The notes: a model not told the origin generated them from the sequence alone. A stretch of DNA of 64,000 nucleotides from Arthrobacter cheniae (GCF_003602275.1 NZ_QZVT01000001.1:216567-280566), one strand, 5' to 3'. Shown: positions 17,113-25,303, counted from the first letter of the stretch. Numbers and translations are program-made.

Positions 17113-17566
17113 CATCCTCGCCCGCCGTGCCCTCGAACAGCCCGCGACCGAGCAGGCGATCGAGGATCTGCACGGGGTCCTGGACCAGCTGTGGATCGAT
17201 GCCGCCTTCGTACCGCAGCTGGACCAGATGGCCTTCACCACGGCCGTGATCGAATCGGCCAGCAACGTGGTTCAGCACGGTGTTCCGGCTGACGGCGCGG
17301 AACTGCTCCTCGGCGTCGAGCTGACCGTCGCAACCGGGCGTCTCCGCGCCGTCATCAGTGAGATCGGGGCAGCAGCGCATGACCCGGTGCCGGATATCGA
17401 CGGAGCCGCTGCATCAGCGCCGCTCGACGAGGACTCGCTGCTGGAGGACTATGACGAATCCGGGCGTGGTCTGTCGATGATCCGGGCCCTCGTCACGACG
17501 GTCACCGTCGAACGGCAGGGTGACACCAACGTGTGGGTCCTGTCCCGCGACTCGGGCCAGAACTGA
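17105..17566 (+). CDS. RsbW-like anti-sigma/serine kinase ATPase
   Basis: Small GHKL ATPase of 153 residues that would phosphorylate the STAS protein and sequester a target. The N box is intact (VIESASNVVQHG) and the G2 box reads SGRGLSMI. The G1 box, normally D-x-G-x-G, reads SEIGAAAHDP, so the nucleotide-contacting Asp is Glu and a glycine is missing. It may bind ATP weakly or act by binding only. Its start overlaps the STAS stop by 8 bases in another frame. Last gene of the partner-switch operon. Confidence 0.87.
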   Translation: MTDILARRALEQPATEQAIEDLHGVLDQLWIDAAFVPQLDQMAFTTAVIESASNVVQHGVPADGAELLLGVELTVATGRLRAVISEIGAAAHDPVPDIDGAAASAPLDEDSLLEDYDESGRGLSMIRALVTTVTVERQGDTNVWVLSRDSGQN

Positions 17567-17648
17567 GGCTTCTCCCAGACCGCGTCCCGGCGTGACACGT
17601 CGCCGTCCCGTACTCCATTCTTCGCCGTCAGCCGGAACGGGCCCGCCC

Positions 17649-18617
17649 TCAGGGAAGCGGCGGCCGCCCGAGGAACGCGGCGACGTCCGCATAGACCTCC
17701 CTGGACTCGGGGAGGCGTGGGAACGCCGGGAAGACGTGGAACCCGCCAGGATAGACCTTCATGGTGACGTCCGCCCCTGCAGCGACAGCCCGGTCGCGGA
17801 ACACTGTCGCATCAGCCATGCAGACGTCGCGGGAACCCTGGTAGATGCGCGTGGGCGGGACCGTGGCCAGCATGTCGTCCGGAGCGCAGGCAGGACTGAT
17901 CAGCGGTGTCCTCGGATCGTCGCCACCGGCCCACCAGAGACCGGCCTGCACGCCGCCGGCCACGGAGAGCATGGGGTCGACGGCGTCGTACTTGGGGATC
18001 TCGGGATTGGTTGCCGTGACATCGAGCCAGGGTGAGAAGGCGACGATGCGGCCCGGTCGCGGCAGGCCGGCGTCGGAGAACGCCCAGGGTTGCGCGATGG
18101 CGAGCCCGCCGCCGGCCGAGTCCCCCATGAGCGTCACGTCGTCGGGCGCGGCCGTGCGGAGGACGTCCCGGTACACCGAGACGAGGTAGGGATACGCCTC
18201 GTGATAGGTGCTCTCAGGCGCCAACCGGTAGAGCGGCACGGTGACGGCGGCACCGGTTCGCTTCGTCAGTTCGGCGATGATCCACCAATGCGGGCGCCCC
18301 AGTTCGTTGATGTAGATTCCACCGTGCGTATAGATGATGTGAGATTTCGTGGCACCGAGCAGGGGCCGGACGGTGATGGTGCGCACGCCGTCGACCTTCT
18401 TCTCCTGGATGGTGTGCGTCTGCTTGAAGGTCCAGGGGATGGCGGCGATGGACGGGTAGGTGCGGCCGGGGTACTTGGCGTTGACCCAGTCGGTGCCGTT
18501 GAGGTTCCGCTTGGTCGGCAGGTAGCCGATCAGGCGGGACGCGATACGCATGGCCCTCGAGCCGTCCTTCGTGCTCGGTCCGACTGTTCCGGCGCCTGCT
18601 GCGTATCCGCTCGTCAT
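17649..18617 (-). CDS. alpha/beta-hydrolase, hormone-sensitive-lipase-type esterase
   Basis: Esterase of 322 residues. The oxyanion-hole motif HGG appears in YTHGGIYIN, the nucleophile elbow is GDSAGGGLA, and the C-terminal catalytic His is in GGFHVFPAFP; an Asp in SRDV or nearby completes the triad. This is the family that hydrolyses short-chain acyl esters, often lipid or xenobiotic. Start chosen at ATG 18617; an in-frame ATG at 18551 has GAGGG only 2 bases upstream, too close to be convincing. Convergent with the RsbW-like gene. Natural substrate unknown. Confidence 0.85.
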   Translation of the reverse strand: MTSGYAAGAGTVGPSTKDGSRAMRIASRLIGYLPTKRNLNGTDWVNAKYPGRTYPSIAAIPWTFKQTHTIQEKKVDGVRTITVRPLLGATKSHIIYTHGGIYINELGRPHWWIIAELTKRTGAAVTVPLYRLAPESTYHEAYPYLVSVYRDVLRTAAPDDVTLMGDSAGGGLAIAQPWAFSDAGLPRPGRIVAFSPWLDVTATNPEIPKYDAVDPMLSVAGGVQAGLWWAGGDDPRTPLISPACAPDDMLATVPPTRIYQGSRDVCMADATVFRDRAVAAGADVTMKVYPGGFHVFPAFPRLPESREVYADVAAFLGRPPLP

Positions 18618-18743
18618 GGGCCCAGCCTAGTGTGGCGCCCCTTGCCCATGCCGCCTCTGTCATGCTGGTCAGGGCCCTCGTGCCGCCGGTTGACGAACGG
18701 CCGCACTCCAGCCCGGAGACGCTTCTGCCCGCCGAAGGAAAAG

Positions 18744-19379
18744 ATGGATACAGCCTCGCACGTTGCCCTCGCCGCCGATCTCCTCGGGGTCTTCTTCTTC
18801 GCCGTGTCCGGCTCCCTGCTCGCGGCGCGCAAGGGCTTCGACCTCGTCGGTTCGCTCCTCCTCGCGTCTCTCGCTTCCCTCGGCGGCGGCGTCGCCCGGG
18901 ACCTCATCATCGACGTCCCGCCCGCGGCCTTCACCAACCCTGCCTACCTGCTTCCTCCGTTGCTGGCCACGATCGTGGTCTACTTCGTCTTCTCGGGCGT
19001 CGAGCGCGTCAAGCGCGTACTGGTGATCTTCGACGCGGCCGGGCTTGCCCTGTTCTGCATCACGGGGACCGTCAAGGCACTGGACGTCGGCCTCAACCCC
19101 GTGTCCGCCGTCCTGCTGGGCGTGACCACCGCCGTGGGCGGAGGTCTGCTGCGTGACGTCGTCGCGAATGAGATCCCACAGCTGTTCGATCCGCGGGACA
19201 TCTACGCCTTGCCCGCGATGCTGGGCGCCGTCATCGTCACCGTGCTCTACCTGACCGATACCTTCACCCTCGTCACGGGCACCCTGGCTGCCTCGCTGGT
19301 CTTCTCCTTCCGCGTTCTGGCATGGCGCTACGGCTGGCACGCCCCCCTTGCAGCACGGACGTGGAGCGCGCGGAGGTGA
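18744..19379 (+). CDS. TRIC-type (UPF0126/YicG) membrane channel protein
   Basis: Membrane protein of 211 residues with about seven hydrophobic segments. The family signature GGGxxRD occurs twice, in SLGGGVARDLI and AVGGGLLRDVV, reflecting the internal duplication of UPF0126 proteins, which form trimeric cation-channel-like assemblies. ATG 18744 is preceded by GAAGGA. The same frame is open far upstream, but that part is antisense to the esterase gene and not real. Ion selectivity in this species is unknown. Confidence 0.85.
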   Translation: MDTASHVALAADLLGVFFFAVSGSLLAARKGFDLVGSLLLASLASLGGGVARDLIIDVPPAAFTNPAYLLPPLLATIVVYFVFSGVERVKRVLVIFDAAGLALFCITGTVKALDVGLNPVSAVLLGVTTAVGGGLLRDVVANEIPQLFDPRDIYALPAMLGAVIVTVLYLTDTFTLVTGTLAASLVFSFRVLAWRYGWHAPLAARTWSARR

Positions 19380-19441
19380 CCCGCGCACAGGACGCGGCGG
19401 CTAGGATGGGAGCATCCCCCACCACCACTCCTGGAGTACCT

Positions 19442-19867
19442 GTGACTGAGCTGTTTTCCGAGAAATTCCGAGCCCTGGTGCCCCAGTACTTCGAGGACGA
19501 GTGGGCCGAGGAAGACGGACTGACCGAGGACGAGCTGTCCGAGATGCTCGCGGACAAGGACTTCGAACTGCCCCTGGCCCTGCGGGAGTTCTACCGTGCG
19601 GTGGGAGCCACCGAAGACATCATGGAGGCGTTCCACTTCTTCTGGGATCCCGACGAGCTGGAGGTCGAGGACGGCTTCCTCCTGTTCCTCGAGGACGAGG
19701 ACGAGGAGTACACGTGGGGCATGAAGGCTGACCAGCTTGACGTCCCCGACCCGATCGTCTGGCGGCGCAACAACGTCCGCGGCGAGTGGCAGAGCGAGGA
19801 GGGCACCTTCAGCGAGTACGTGCTCGACCTCTTCGAGTGGGTCTTCGAGGAGAACGCGGAGGACTGA
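19442..19867 (+). CDS. SUKH/SMI1-KNR4-like acidic protein
   Basis: Very acidic protein of 141 residues from a GTG at 19442 with GGAG 6 bases upstream. ELPLALREFYRAVG, the WDPDEL turn and EYTWGMKAD resemble the SUKH (SMI1/KNR4) fold, a family that in bacteria includes toxin-immunity proteins. No polymorphic toxin gene is adjacent. Its stop overlaps the ATG of the HIT gene by one base, implying coupled translation. Fold call is moderate; function unknown. Confidence 0.6.
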   Translation: MTELFSEKFRALVPQYFEDEWAEEDGLTEDELSEMLADKDFELPLALREFYRAVGATEDIMEAFHFFWDPDELEVEDGFLLFLEDEDEEYTWGMKADQLDVPDPIVWRRNNVRGEWQSEEGTFSEYVLDLFEWVFEENAED

Positions 19868-20343
19868 TGGAGTTCGCCCACCACGCACCCGAGGGCTACC
19901 AGTGCCCGTTCTGCGACCTGGCTCGAGCGGATTTCAGCAACCCAAGGAACCTCTGCCGCCCGGGTGACATCATCTACTCGGATGACCTGGTGCTGGCGTT
20001 CATCGCCTCGCACGGCTTCGAGCCGAACCCCGGCCATGTGCTGGTCACCCCGCGCGCCCACGTCGAGTTGCTGTACGAACTGCCCGATGACGCAGCCGCG
20101 CGCATCATGACGCTGACCCGCGACATCGCGATCGCCATCAAGCTCGCCTGGGCGCCCGACGGCGTCTCGACGCGGCAGCACAACGAACCGGCGGGCAGCC
20201 AGCACGTCTGGCACTACCACCAGCACGTCCTGCCGCGCTGGCACGACGACGGCTTCTACTTCACGCCGAAGCGGCCGATCGTCGACCCCGTGATCAGGGC
20301 GCGGAAAGCGGACGAGCTGAGGGCACTCCTGCCGTCGAGGTAG
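19867..20343 (+). CDS. HIT-family (histidine triad) hydrolase
   Basis: Protein of 158 residues with the histidine triad in HVWHYHQHVLPRW and the earlier GHVLVTPRAHVELLYEL block, which define HIT nucleotide phosphoramidase/hydrolase proteins. The N-terminal CPFCDLARADF holds a C-x2-C pair, probably zinc binding, common in bacterial HIT proteins. ATG at 19867 overlaps the upstream stop codon. Cytoplasmic; acts on nucleotidyl or dinucleotide substrates, exact one unknown. Confidence 0.9.
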   Translation: MEFAHHAPEGYQCPFCDLARADFSNPRNLCRPGDIIYSDDLVLAFIASHGFEPNPGHVLVTPRAHVELLYELPDDAAARIMTLTRDIAIAIKLAWAPDGVSTRQHNEPAGSQHVWHYHQHVLPRWHDDGFYFTPKRPIVDPVIRARKADELRALLPSR

Positions 20344-20372
20344 CACACGCTCCGAGGTGTGCCCCTTTCGCG

Positions 20373-20432
20373 GGCGTCACGCAACGCGAGCACTCCTCGC
20401 CGTACACGCGTGATGCGCTCTCCCTCAACCCC
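20373..20432 (-). pseudogene. 20-codon remnant of an AbiEi-DUF559-type gene
   Basis: Read on the minus strand this stretch gives GVEGERITRVRRGVLALRDA, differing at 2 of 20 residues from residues 55-74 of the intact protein encoded at 20683-21576. DNA identity is 53 of 60 with gene positions 21355-21414, including a run of about 29 identical bases. No coding similarity continues on either side. It is a fragment of a lost paralogue or a recombination scar. Confidence 0.65.
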
Positions 20433-20592
20433 TGTTGCGAGCAGCCCTACCCGTCACGCCGCCGTCGTTCCCCTGTTGCGAGCAGCCCTACCCGTCACGC
20501 CGCCGTCGTTCCCCTGTTGCGAGCAGCCCTACCCGTCACGCCGCCGTCGTTCCCCTGTTGCGAGCAGCCCTACCCGTCATGCCGCCGTCGTT
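20429..20592. repeat. four tandem copies of a 41-bp repeat
   Basis: Units at 20429-20469, 20470-20510, 20511-20551 and 20552-20592. Units 1-3 are identical; unit 4 has one C-to-T change (20580). There is no spacer, so this is not CRISPR. Each unit ends in GCCGCCGTCGTT, which is also the left end of the palindromic element that follows. No gene is seen in 20344-20682 apart from these repeats and the remnant. Confidence 0.95.
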
Positions 20593-20680
20593 CGTGGTTT
20601 TCGGACCCGCAGCTGCGTGTCGGCCACGACACGCCGCGTACCAGCAACGACGCGAGCAGGACGCAGGAACGATGGCGGTT
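20581..20680. repeat. palindromic element, diverged single copy
   Basis: About 100 bases bounded by inverted ends: CCGCCGTCGTTC (20582-20593) and GAACGATGGCGG (20667-20678), matching at 11 of 12. The centre is a perfect 8-bp hairpin, GCGTGTCG (20615-20622), loop GCCA, CGACACGC (20627-20634). It shares the ends, the GGTTTTCGG segment and the hairpin position with the tandem units at 21607-21964, on the other side of the DUF559 gene. Confidence 0.75.
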
Positions 20681-20682
20681 CC

Positions 20683-21576
20683 TCACCTGACCGGCCGGCG
20701 TCCGAGAACCTGCAGCACCTGCGCCAGAAGCTCCTCCGGGTGGAATATGACGTCCTCGTACGTGAAGCGGAGGAGGGCGTAGCCCCCGATGATCGTCGTG
20801 TTGTTCCTTCGAAGATCCCGTTGGAGTGCCTGACGGTCGGAATGATATGCCGCGCCGTCCACCTCGACCACCAAGAAGTTCTCGACGAGGAAATCCACCC
20901 GTCCCACACCGGGTATCGGGACCTGGGACCGAACATCCAGACCAGCACCGGTGAGGATCAGGCGAGCCACAACTTCGACGGCGGAGTCCGCGGTGCAATC
21001 GACCTTGGCCAGGGCGGAACGAGCTTTCCCATTGCGCCGCCCGGGTAGCCGCGCCTCGAGAAAGGAGGGCACGGTGTGGCCACGCCGGAGTGCGCACTCC
21101 ACGATGGGAGCGGACTCCTCTTCAGGTCGGCACTGCAAAACGTGCACCAGCACATCGGCGAGACCGACCAACGGCAGTCGGGGATGCACCGGAACCGACC
21201 GTGTGCGGTGGTTCACGCACGCGGTATCGACGCCATCCGTCCGGCTGAGGTGGACCTCCTGCGGCTCACGGATCCGCCACAGATCGTAGTAGGAGGCGGC
21301 GGACACACAACTCAATCGCGCATGCTCACGTACTGCCGTCACAAGCTCCGGCGCGGCGTCATGCAACGCAAGTACTCCTCGCCGTACACGCGTGATGCGC
21401 TCACCATCGACTCCCTGGTCGATCTCCCAACGACTGACGCCCCTTGCTCGGAGAACATGGGTAGGGGCCACGCCACCGAGGGACCCCAGCACTTCCTCAA
21501 GACTCACGAACCCCAGTAGACGCCGCTTGCGCGTCCCTTGTGGCCGCGCAGACGGTATGTGCACAACCTCCTGCAT
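20683..21576 (-). CDS. AbiEi-like winged-helix plus DUF559 nuclease-fold protein
   Basis: Protein of 297 residues. Residues 22-110 look like the AbiEi antitoxin-type region (SLEEVLGSLGG, THVLRARGVSRWEIDQGVDGERITRVRRGVLAL). Residues about 197-290 are DUF559, a Vsr-like PD-(D/E)xK fold: Glu201, Asp228 in GRVDFL, Glu238 and Asp240 in VVEVDG, then YHSDRQALQRDLRRN. I start at ATG 21576, with AGGA 7 bases upstream; an in-frame ATG at 21693 lies inside the upstream repeat. No AbiEii toxin partner is adjacent. Flanked on both sides by related repeats. A defence or DNA-repair role is inference. Confidence 0.8.
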   Translation of the reverse strand: MQEVVHIPSARPQGTRKRRLLGFVSLEEVLGSLGGVAPTHVLRARGVSRWEIDQGVDGERITRVRRGVLALHDAAPELVTAVREHARLSCVSAASYYDLWRIREPQEVHLSRTDGVDTACVNHRTRSVPVHPRLPLVGLADVLVHVLQCRPEEESAPIVECALRRGHTVPSFLEARLPGRRNGKARSALAKVDCTADSAVEVVARLILTGAGLDVRSQVPIPGVGRVDFLVENFLVVEVDGAAYHSDRQALQRDLRRNNTTIIGGYALLRFTYEDVIFHPEELLAQVLQVLGRRPVR

Positions 21577-21606
21577 CGTCGTGTCCTGGTCGAACGATTG
21601 CTGCTC

Positions 21607-21964
21607 GGCGACCGAAACTGCTGTCGTTCCCGGTTTTCGGCTCCGAAGCGCGTGTCCCGACGGAACACGCCGGCCGTCAAGGTAGCCAATCACAGAAGGC
21701 AGGAACGACGGCGGCTAGCCTGCCCGACGACCGAGCCTGCTGTCGTTCCCGGTTTTCAGCCCCGAAGCGCGTGTCCCGACGGAACACGCCGGTCGTCGAG
21801 GCAGCCAATCACAGAAGGCAGGAACGATGGCGGCTAGCGTGCCCGGCGACCGAACCTGCTGTCGTCCCGGCTTTCAACCCCGAAGCGCGTGTCCCGACGG
21901 AACACGCCGGTCGTCGAGGCAACCAATCACAGAAGGCAGGAACGACGGCGGCCAGCGTGCCCGA
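21607..21964. repeat. three tandem 119-bp palindromic units
   Basis: Units repeat with a period of 119 (CTGTCG at 21621, 21740 and 21859). Each has near-inverted ends, TGCTGTCGTTCC and GGAACGACGGCGG, and a central hairpin GCGTGT/ACACGC around CCCGACGGA. Unit 3 has a 1-base deletion. They fill the 416-base gap between the DUF559 start and the polyprenyl synthase stop; nothing else is seen there. Confidence 0.93.
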
Positions 21965-21992
21965 CGCAAGGTACGGAAGGGGCCGGCCGGAG

Positions 21993-23087
21993 CTAGACGT
22001 CCCTGCTGACCACTGCCTGCGCGAAGCTCGCCAGGGCATGCTTGACGACGCTCTCGGGCAGCGGGTCGAGGGCAGCCACGGCGTCGTCCGCCCACTGCTG
22101 CGCCACGGCCCAGGCCTCCTGTGTCTGCGGGTGGGAGCGGACGGCTGCCACCGCTCGGGCGAGGGCCTCGTCGGAGGAGAGGTCACTGTCGACGAGGGCG
22201 ACGACGTCGGCGGCGGATTGATCCCCGGCGGCCGCGGCTCGGCGCAGCAGGATGACCGGAAGCGTGGGAACACCCTCGCGCAGATCCGTCCCCGGTGCCT
22301 TGCCGGACTTGACCTTGAGTCCGGTCACGTCGATGACGTCGTCGGCCAGCTGGAATGCGACGCCGACCTTCTCGCCGTAGGAGACCATGATGTCGACCAC
22401 CTCGCGCGGGGTGTCCGCGAAGATCGCACCGAGCTGCCCGGAAGCCGCGACCAGCGAACCGGTCTTGTCGGCGATGACGGAGAGGTAGTGCTCGAGGTCG
22501 TCCTGGCCGTCCCTCGGTCCCACTGTCTCGTGCAGCTGTCCGAGGCAGAGACGCTCGAACGTGCGGGCCTGTATGCCGAGGGCCTCACCGCCGAGTTCCG
22601 AGACGAGGATGGAGGCCCGGGCGAAGATGAGGTCACCGGTGAGGATGGCCACGGAATTGCCCCACACCTCGTGCGCGGTGGGAGCACCGCGGCGGTAGGG
22701 CGCGGAGTCCATGACGTCGTCATGGTAGAGGGTGGCGAGGTGCGTCAGCTCGACGACGACGGCCGCCTGGACGACCTTCGTACGCGCCGGATTGCCGAGG
22801 TGCGAGGCGAGGATCGTCAGGAGGGGACGGATGCGCTTGCCTCCGGCCTCGACGAGGTGGCGGCTCGTGGCGTCGGCGAGGGGATCGGAATTGGCGATGG
22901 CACCGCGGAGCTGCTTCTCGACCTCCGCCAGGCACGACGAGACGGACGGCCCCAGTTCCGGGTCCTCGGCGATGAGGGCGAAACCTGGAGGCAGGCGGAG
23001 GGAGTCAGCATCGTCCGGGATGTCTGCCGTGTCCAGCGCGCTGTTGAGACCCACGCTGGCCCACCCGGAGTTGAAGGATTGTGTCAC
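21993..23087 (-). CDS. polyprenyl diphosphate synthase (menaquinone side chain)
   Basis: Trans-prenyltransferase of 364 residues that elongates farnesyl or geranylgeranyl diphosphate with IPP. Both aspartate-rich motifs are present: LYHDDVMD (Asp123, Asp124, Asp127) and QLADDVIDVTG. GGKRIRP binds substrate phosphate. The first 40 residues are a variable leader. GTG start without a clear ribosome-binding site. Third gene of the menG-reductase-synthase operon, so it most likely makes the octa- to nonaprenyl tail of menaquinone. Exact chain length cannot be read here. Confidence 0.88.
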   Translation of the reverse strand: MTQSFNSGWASVGLNSALDTADIPDDADSLRLPPGFALIAEDPELGPSVSSCLAEVEKQLRGAIANSDPLADATSRHLVEAGGKRIRPLLTILASHLGNPARTKVVQAAVVVELTHLATLYHDDVMDSAPYRRGAPTAHEVWGNSVAILTGDLIFARASILVSELGGEALGIQARTFERLCLGQLHETVGPRDGQDDLEHYLSVIADKTGSLVAASGQLGAIFADTPREVVDIMVSYGEKVGVAFQLADDVIDVTGLKVKSGKAPGTDLREGVPTLPVILLRRAAAAGDQSAADVVALVDSDLSSDEALARAVAAVRSHPQTQEAWAVAQQWADDAVAALDPLPESVVKHALASFAQAVVSRDV

Positions 23088-23096
23088 GGTCTAAGA

Positions 23097-24413
23097 CTAA
23101 CCACGTGGGACGGCGCTGTGCGCACGCCGATAATCCATGACGGTCGGCTGGTTGGTCGTGGGCGGAACGAGTGACTCGAGCAGGTGGATCACGCGGTCCT
23201 CGAAGCCGCGCCCTCCGGCGTCGGTCAGGTTGGCGAGCATCCGCACCACGAAACGCATGAGGAGCGGGATCGGCATGCCGGTGCGTAGCGCCAGCGACAG
23301 GATCGCGGGCTTGCCGATCAGCTGGGCGAAGATGCGGCCCAGCGTGAAGTGGCTACCCCACTGTGCGCGCACGTACGGCGCGTACCCCGACATCACCTGG
23401 TCGCGTCCGAGCAGCGAGGACACCGACTGTGCCCGCTCGATGAACTCGGCTGCGTGCCGGGCGGACTCCATCGCGTAGGAGATTCCCTCACCGTTGAACG
23501 GAGAGACCATGCCGCCGGCATCGCCGAGCAGCAGCAAGCCGGGGCTGTAGTGCGGCGTGCGGTTGAAGCCCATGGGCAGGGCCGCGCCGCGGATCTCGCC
23601 CACCTGGTTCTCCGGGGAGAAACCCCACTCGGACGGCATCCCGGCGGTCCAGTCGCGCAGCACCTGCTTGTAGTCCAGCTTGCCGAACTCGGCGGACGAG
23701 TTGAGGATGCCGAGGCCTACGTTCGAGGTGCCGTCGCCGACGCCGAACACCCAGCCGTACCCGGGCAGCGGCTTCCCAGTGGCATCCGGCAGTTCGAGCC
23801 AGCCCTCCATCCAGTCGTCGTTGGTGCGTGGGCTCGTGAAATAGGTGCGGACGGCGACGCCGAGGGGCCGGTCGTCACGCTTCTGCATGCCGAGGCTGAC
23901 GGCGGTGCGGGTCGAGTTGCCGTCGGCGGCAAGGACGACGTCGGCCGTGAAATCGCGTCTCTCACCCGTCTTGCGGCCGTCGGCGTCGAGCAGGTTGACC
24001 GTCACTCCCGTGACGCGGCCGTTATCGTCGCGCAGGGCGGTCGACACCGAATGACCCTCGAGGATGGTTGCACCGGCGGAACGGGCGTGCTCGGCGAGGG
24101 CCTCGTCGAAACCGAGGCGCGTCCGGACGAGCCCGTAGTCGGGGAAGTCGCTGAGCTCCGGCCAGGGCACCTCGACGGTGCGCTTGCCCGCGATCAGGCG
24201 GAGTCCTTTGTTGCGACGCCATCCCTCGCTCTCGTCGTGCGGGAGGCCGAGGAGTTGCAGCTCACGGGTGGCACGGGGCGTCAGGCCGTCCCCGCACACC
24301 TTCTCGCGCGGGAACCAGGTCTTCTCGAGCACCGTGACCTCGATGCCGGCGCTCGCCAGGTAATACGCCGCAGTGGAACCGGCGGGGCCGGCTCCGACGA
24401 TCAGGACCGACAC
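23097..24413 (-). CDS. geranylgeranyl-reductase-family protein, probable menaquinone reductase
   Basis: FAD-dependent reductase of 438 residues. GAGPAGSTAAYYLASAG near the N-terminus is the FAD fingerprint; LLLGDAGGMVSPFNGEGISYAMESARHAA is the second FAD motif of this family. The GTG start directly abuts the menG stop (TAG then GTG), so they are cotranscribed. In mycobacteria the homologue MenJ saturates one isoprene unit of menaquinone; the context here supports the same role, consistent with dihydro-menaquinones of Arthrobacter. A carotenoid or archaeal-lipid role is unlikely. Confidence 0.85.
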   Translation of the reverse strand: MSVLIVGAGPAGSTAAYYLASAGIEVTVLEKTWFPREKVCGDGLTPRATRELQLLGLPHDESEGWRRNKGLRLIAGKRTVEVPWPELSDFPDYGLVRTRLGFDEALAEHARSAGATILEGHSVSTALRDDNGRVTGVTVNLLDADGRKTGERRDFTADVVLAADGNSTRTAVSLGMQKRDDRPLGVAVRTYFTSPRTNDDWMEGWLELPDATGKPLPGYGWVFGVGDGTSNVGLGILNSSAEFGKLDYKQVLRDWTAGMPSEWGFSPENQVGEIRGAALPMGFNRTPHYSPGLLLLGDAGGMVSPFNGEGISYAMESARHAAEFIERAQSVSSLLGRDQVMSGYAPYVRAQWGSHFTLGRIFAQLIGKPAILSLALRTGMPIPLLMRFVVRMLANLTDAGGRGFEDRVIHLLESLVPPTTNQPTVMDYRRAHSAVPRG

Positions 24414-25178
24414 CTAGTCCGCCGCCGATGTGCGACGCCGTAGACGGACCTGCCCGGGCAGGAGCGGCTCGTCGCCGGGTGCCGCGGGCGCCTTCGAGGC
24501 GCGGTGCACGGCGACGATCCCGCCGTTGAGGTTCCGGTACTCGACATCGTTCCACCCGGTGTCGCTGATCCAGGCCGCCAGCTCATCCTGGTTGGGCCAG
24601 GCGCGGATGGACTCGGCGAGGTAGACGTAGGCGTCGGGGTTGGAGCTGACCTTGCGAGCAATCGCCGGCAGCGCGCGCATCAGATACTCGGTGTAGGTGG
24701 TGCGCCAGAGGGCGACGGTGGGCTGCGAGAACTCCGCGATGACCAGCCGGCCGCCAGGTCGGGTGACCCGCAGCATCTCGGCGAGGGCCTTCCTCGGCTC
24801 GTTCACGTTGCGGAGCCCGAAGGAGATGGTCGACGCATCGAAGGAGTTGTCCGCGAAGGGGAGATTGGTGGCGTCACCGGCGACGAAGTCGATGTCCGGC
24901 CGCCGGCGCTTGCCGACCTTCAGCATGCCGAGCGAGAAGTCGCAGGCGACGACGTCGACCCCCGCGTCCGCGTAGGGCTCACTCGAGGTGCCGGTGCCGG
25001 CTGCGAGGTCCAGTACCCGCTGGCCCGGCTCCGCTCCGACGGCGTCCACGACGATGCGCCGCCAACGGCGCGTCTGTCCCAGGGACAGGACGTCGTTGAC
25101 GACGTCGTACTTGGGCGCCACGTCGTCGAACATGGCTGCTACTTCGTCAGGGCGCTTCTCCAGCGATGCACGATTCAC
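24414..25178 (-). CDS. menG: demethylmenaquinone methyltransferase
   Basis: SAM-dependent methyltransferase of 254 residues for the last ring-methylation step of menaquinone. Family blocks are clear: [39 protein letters not shown] (SAM site), [18 protein letters not shown] and VIAEFSQP. The only upstream start is GTG 25176-25178, but a perfect AAGGAGG abuts it with no spacer; the next in-frame start is ATG 25133. Conserved residues before that ATG favour the GTG. First gene of a three-gene operon divergent from menF. Confidence 0.92.
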   Translation of the reverse strand: MNRASLEKRPDEVAAMFDDVAPKYDVVNDVLSLGQTRRWRRIVVDAVGAEPGQRVLDLAAGTGTSSEPYADAGVDVVACDFSLGMLKVGKRRRPDIDFVAGDATNLPFADNSFDASTISFGLRNVNEPRKALAEMLRVTRPGGRLVIAEFSQPTVALWRTTYTEYLMRALPAIARKVSSNPDAYVYLAESIRAWPNQDELAAWISDTGWNDVEYRNLNGGIVAVHRASKAPAAPGDEPLLPGQVRLRRRTSAAD

Positions 25179-25232
25179 CTCCTTAGTGTCTCAAACAATG
25201 CCGCCCCGCCTAACCGCTGCAGGAGCGTTGCC

Positions 25233-25303
25233 GCACGGCCGTGAACCCGGACCGCGGCCGTGCGCGGAGGGCGATGCCACGACGTGCCGAACCTCACGGC
25301 ACG
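25233..25303. promoter_or_regulatory. two stem-loops between menG and menF
   Basis: GCACGGCCG (25233-25241) pairs with 25255-25263 over a 13-base loop, and CGTGCCG (25283-25289) pairs with 25297-25303 over a 7-base loop. Both lie in the divergent 178-base region and could be leader structures or protein sites. No promoter box was convincing. Confidence 0.3.

Noticed and set aside
18090..18743. Long N-terminal extension of the TRIC-like channel
   Set aside because: It is antisense to the esterase; the ATG at 18744 has a good ribosome-binding site and matches the family start.
20429..20592. CRISPR array
   Set aside because: The 41-bp units are directly adjacent with no spacers and no cas genes are nearby.
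20344..21992. Insertion sequence or integron
   Set aside because: No transposase or integrase reading frame and no target-site duplication could be seen; DUF559 is not a known transposase.
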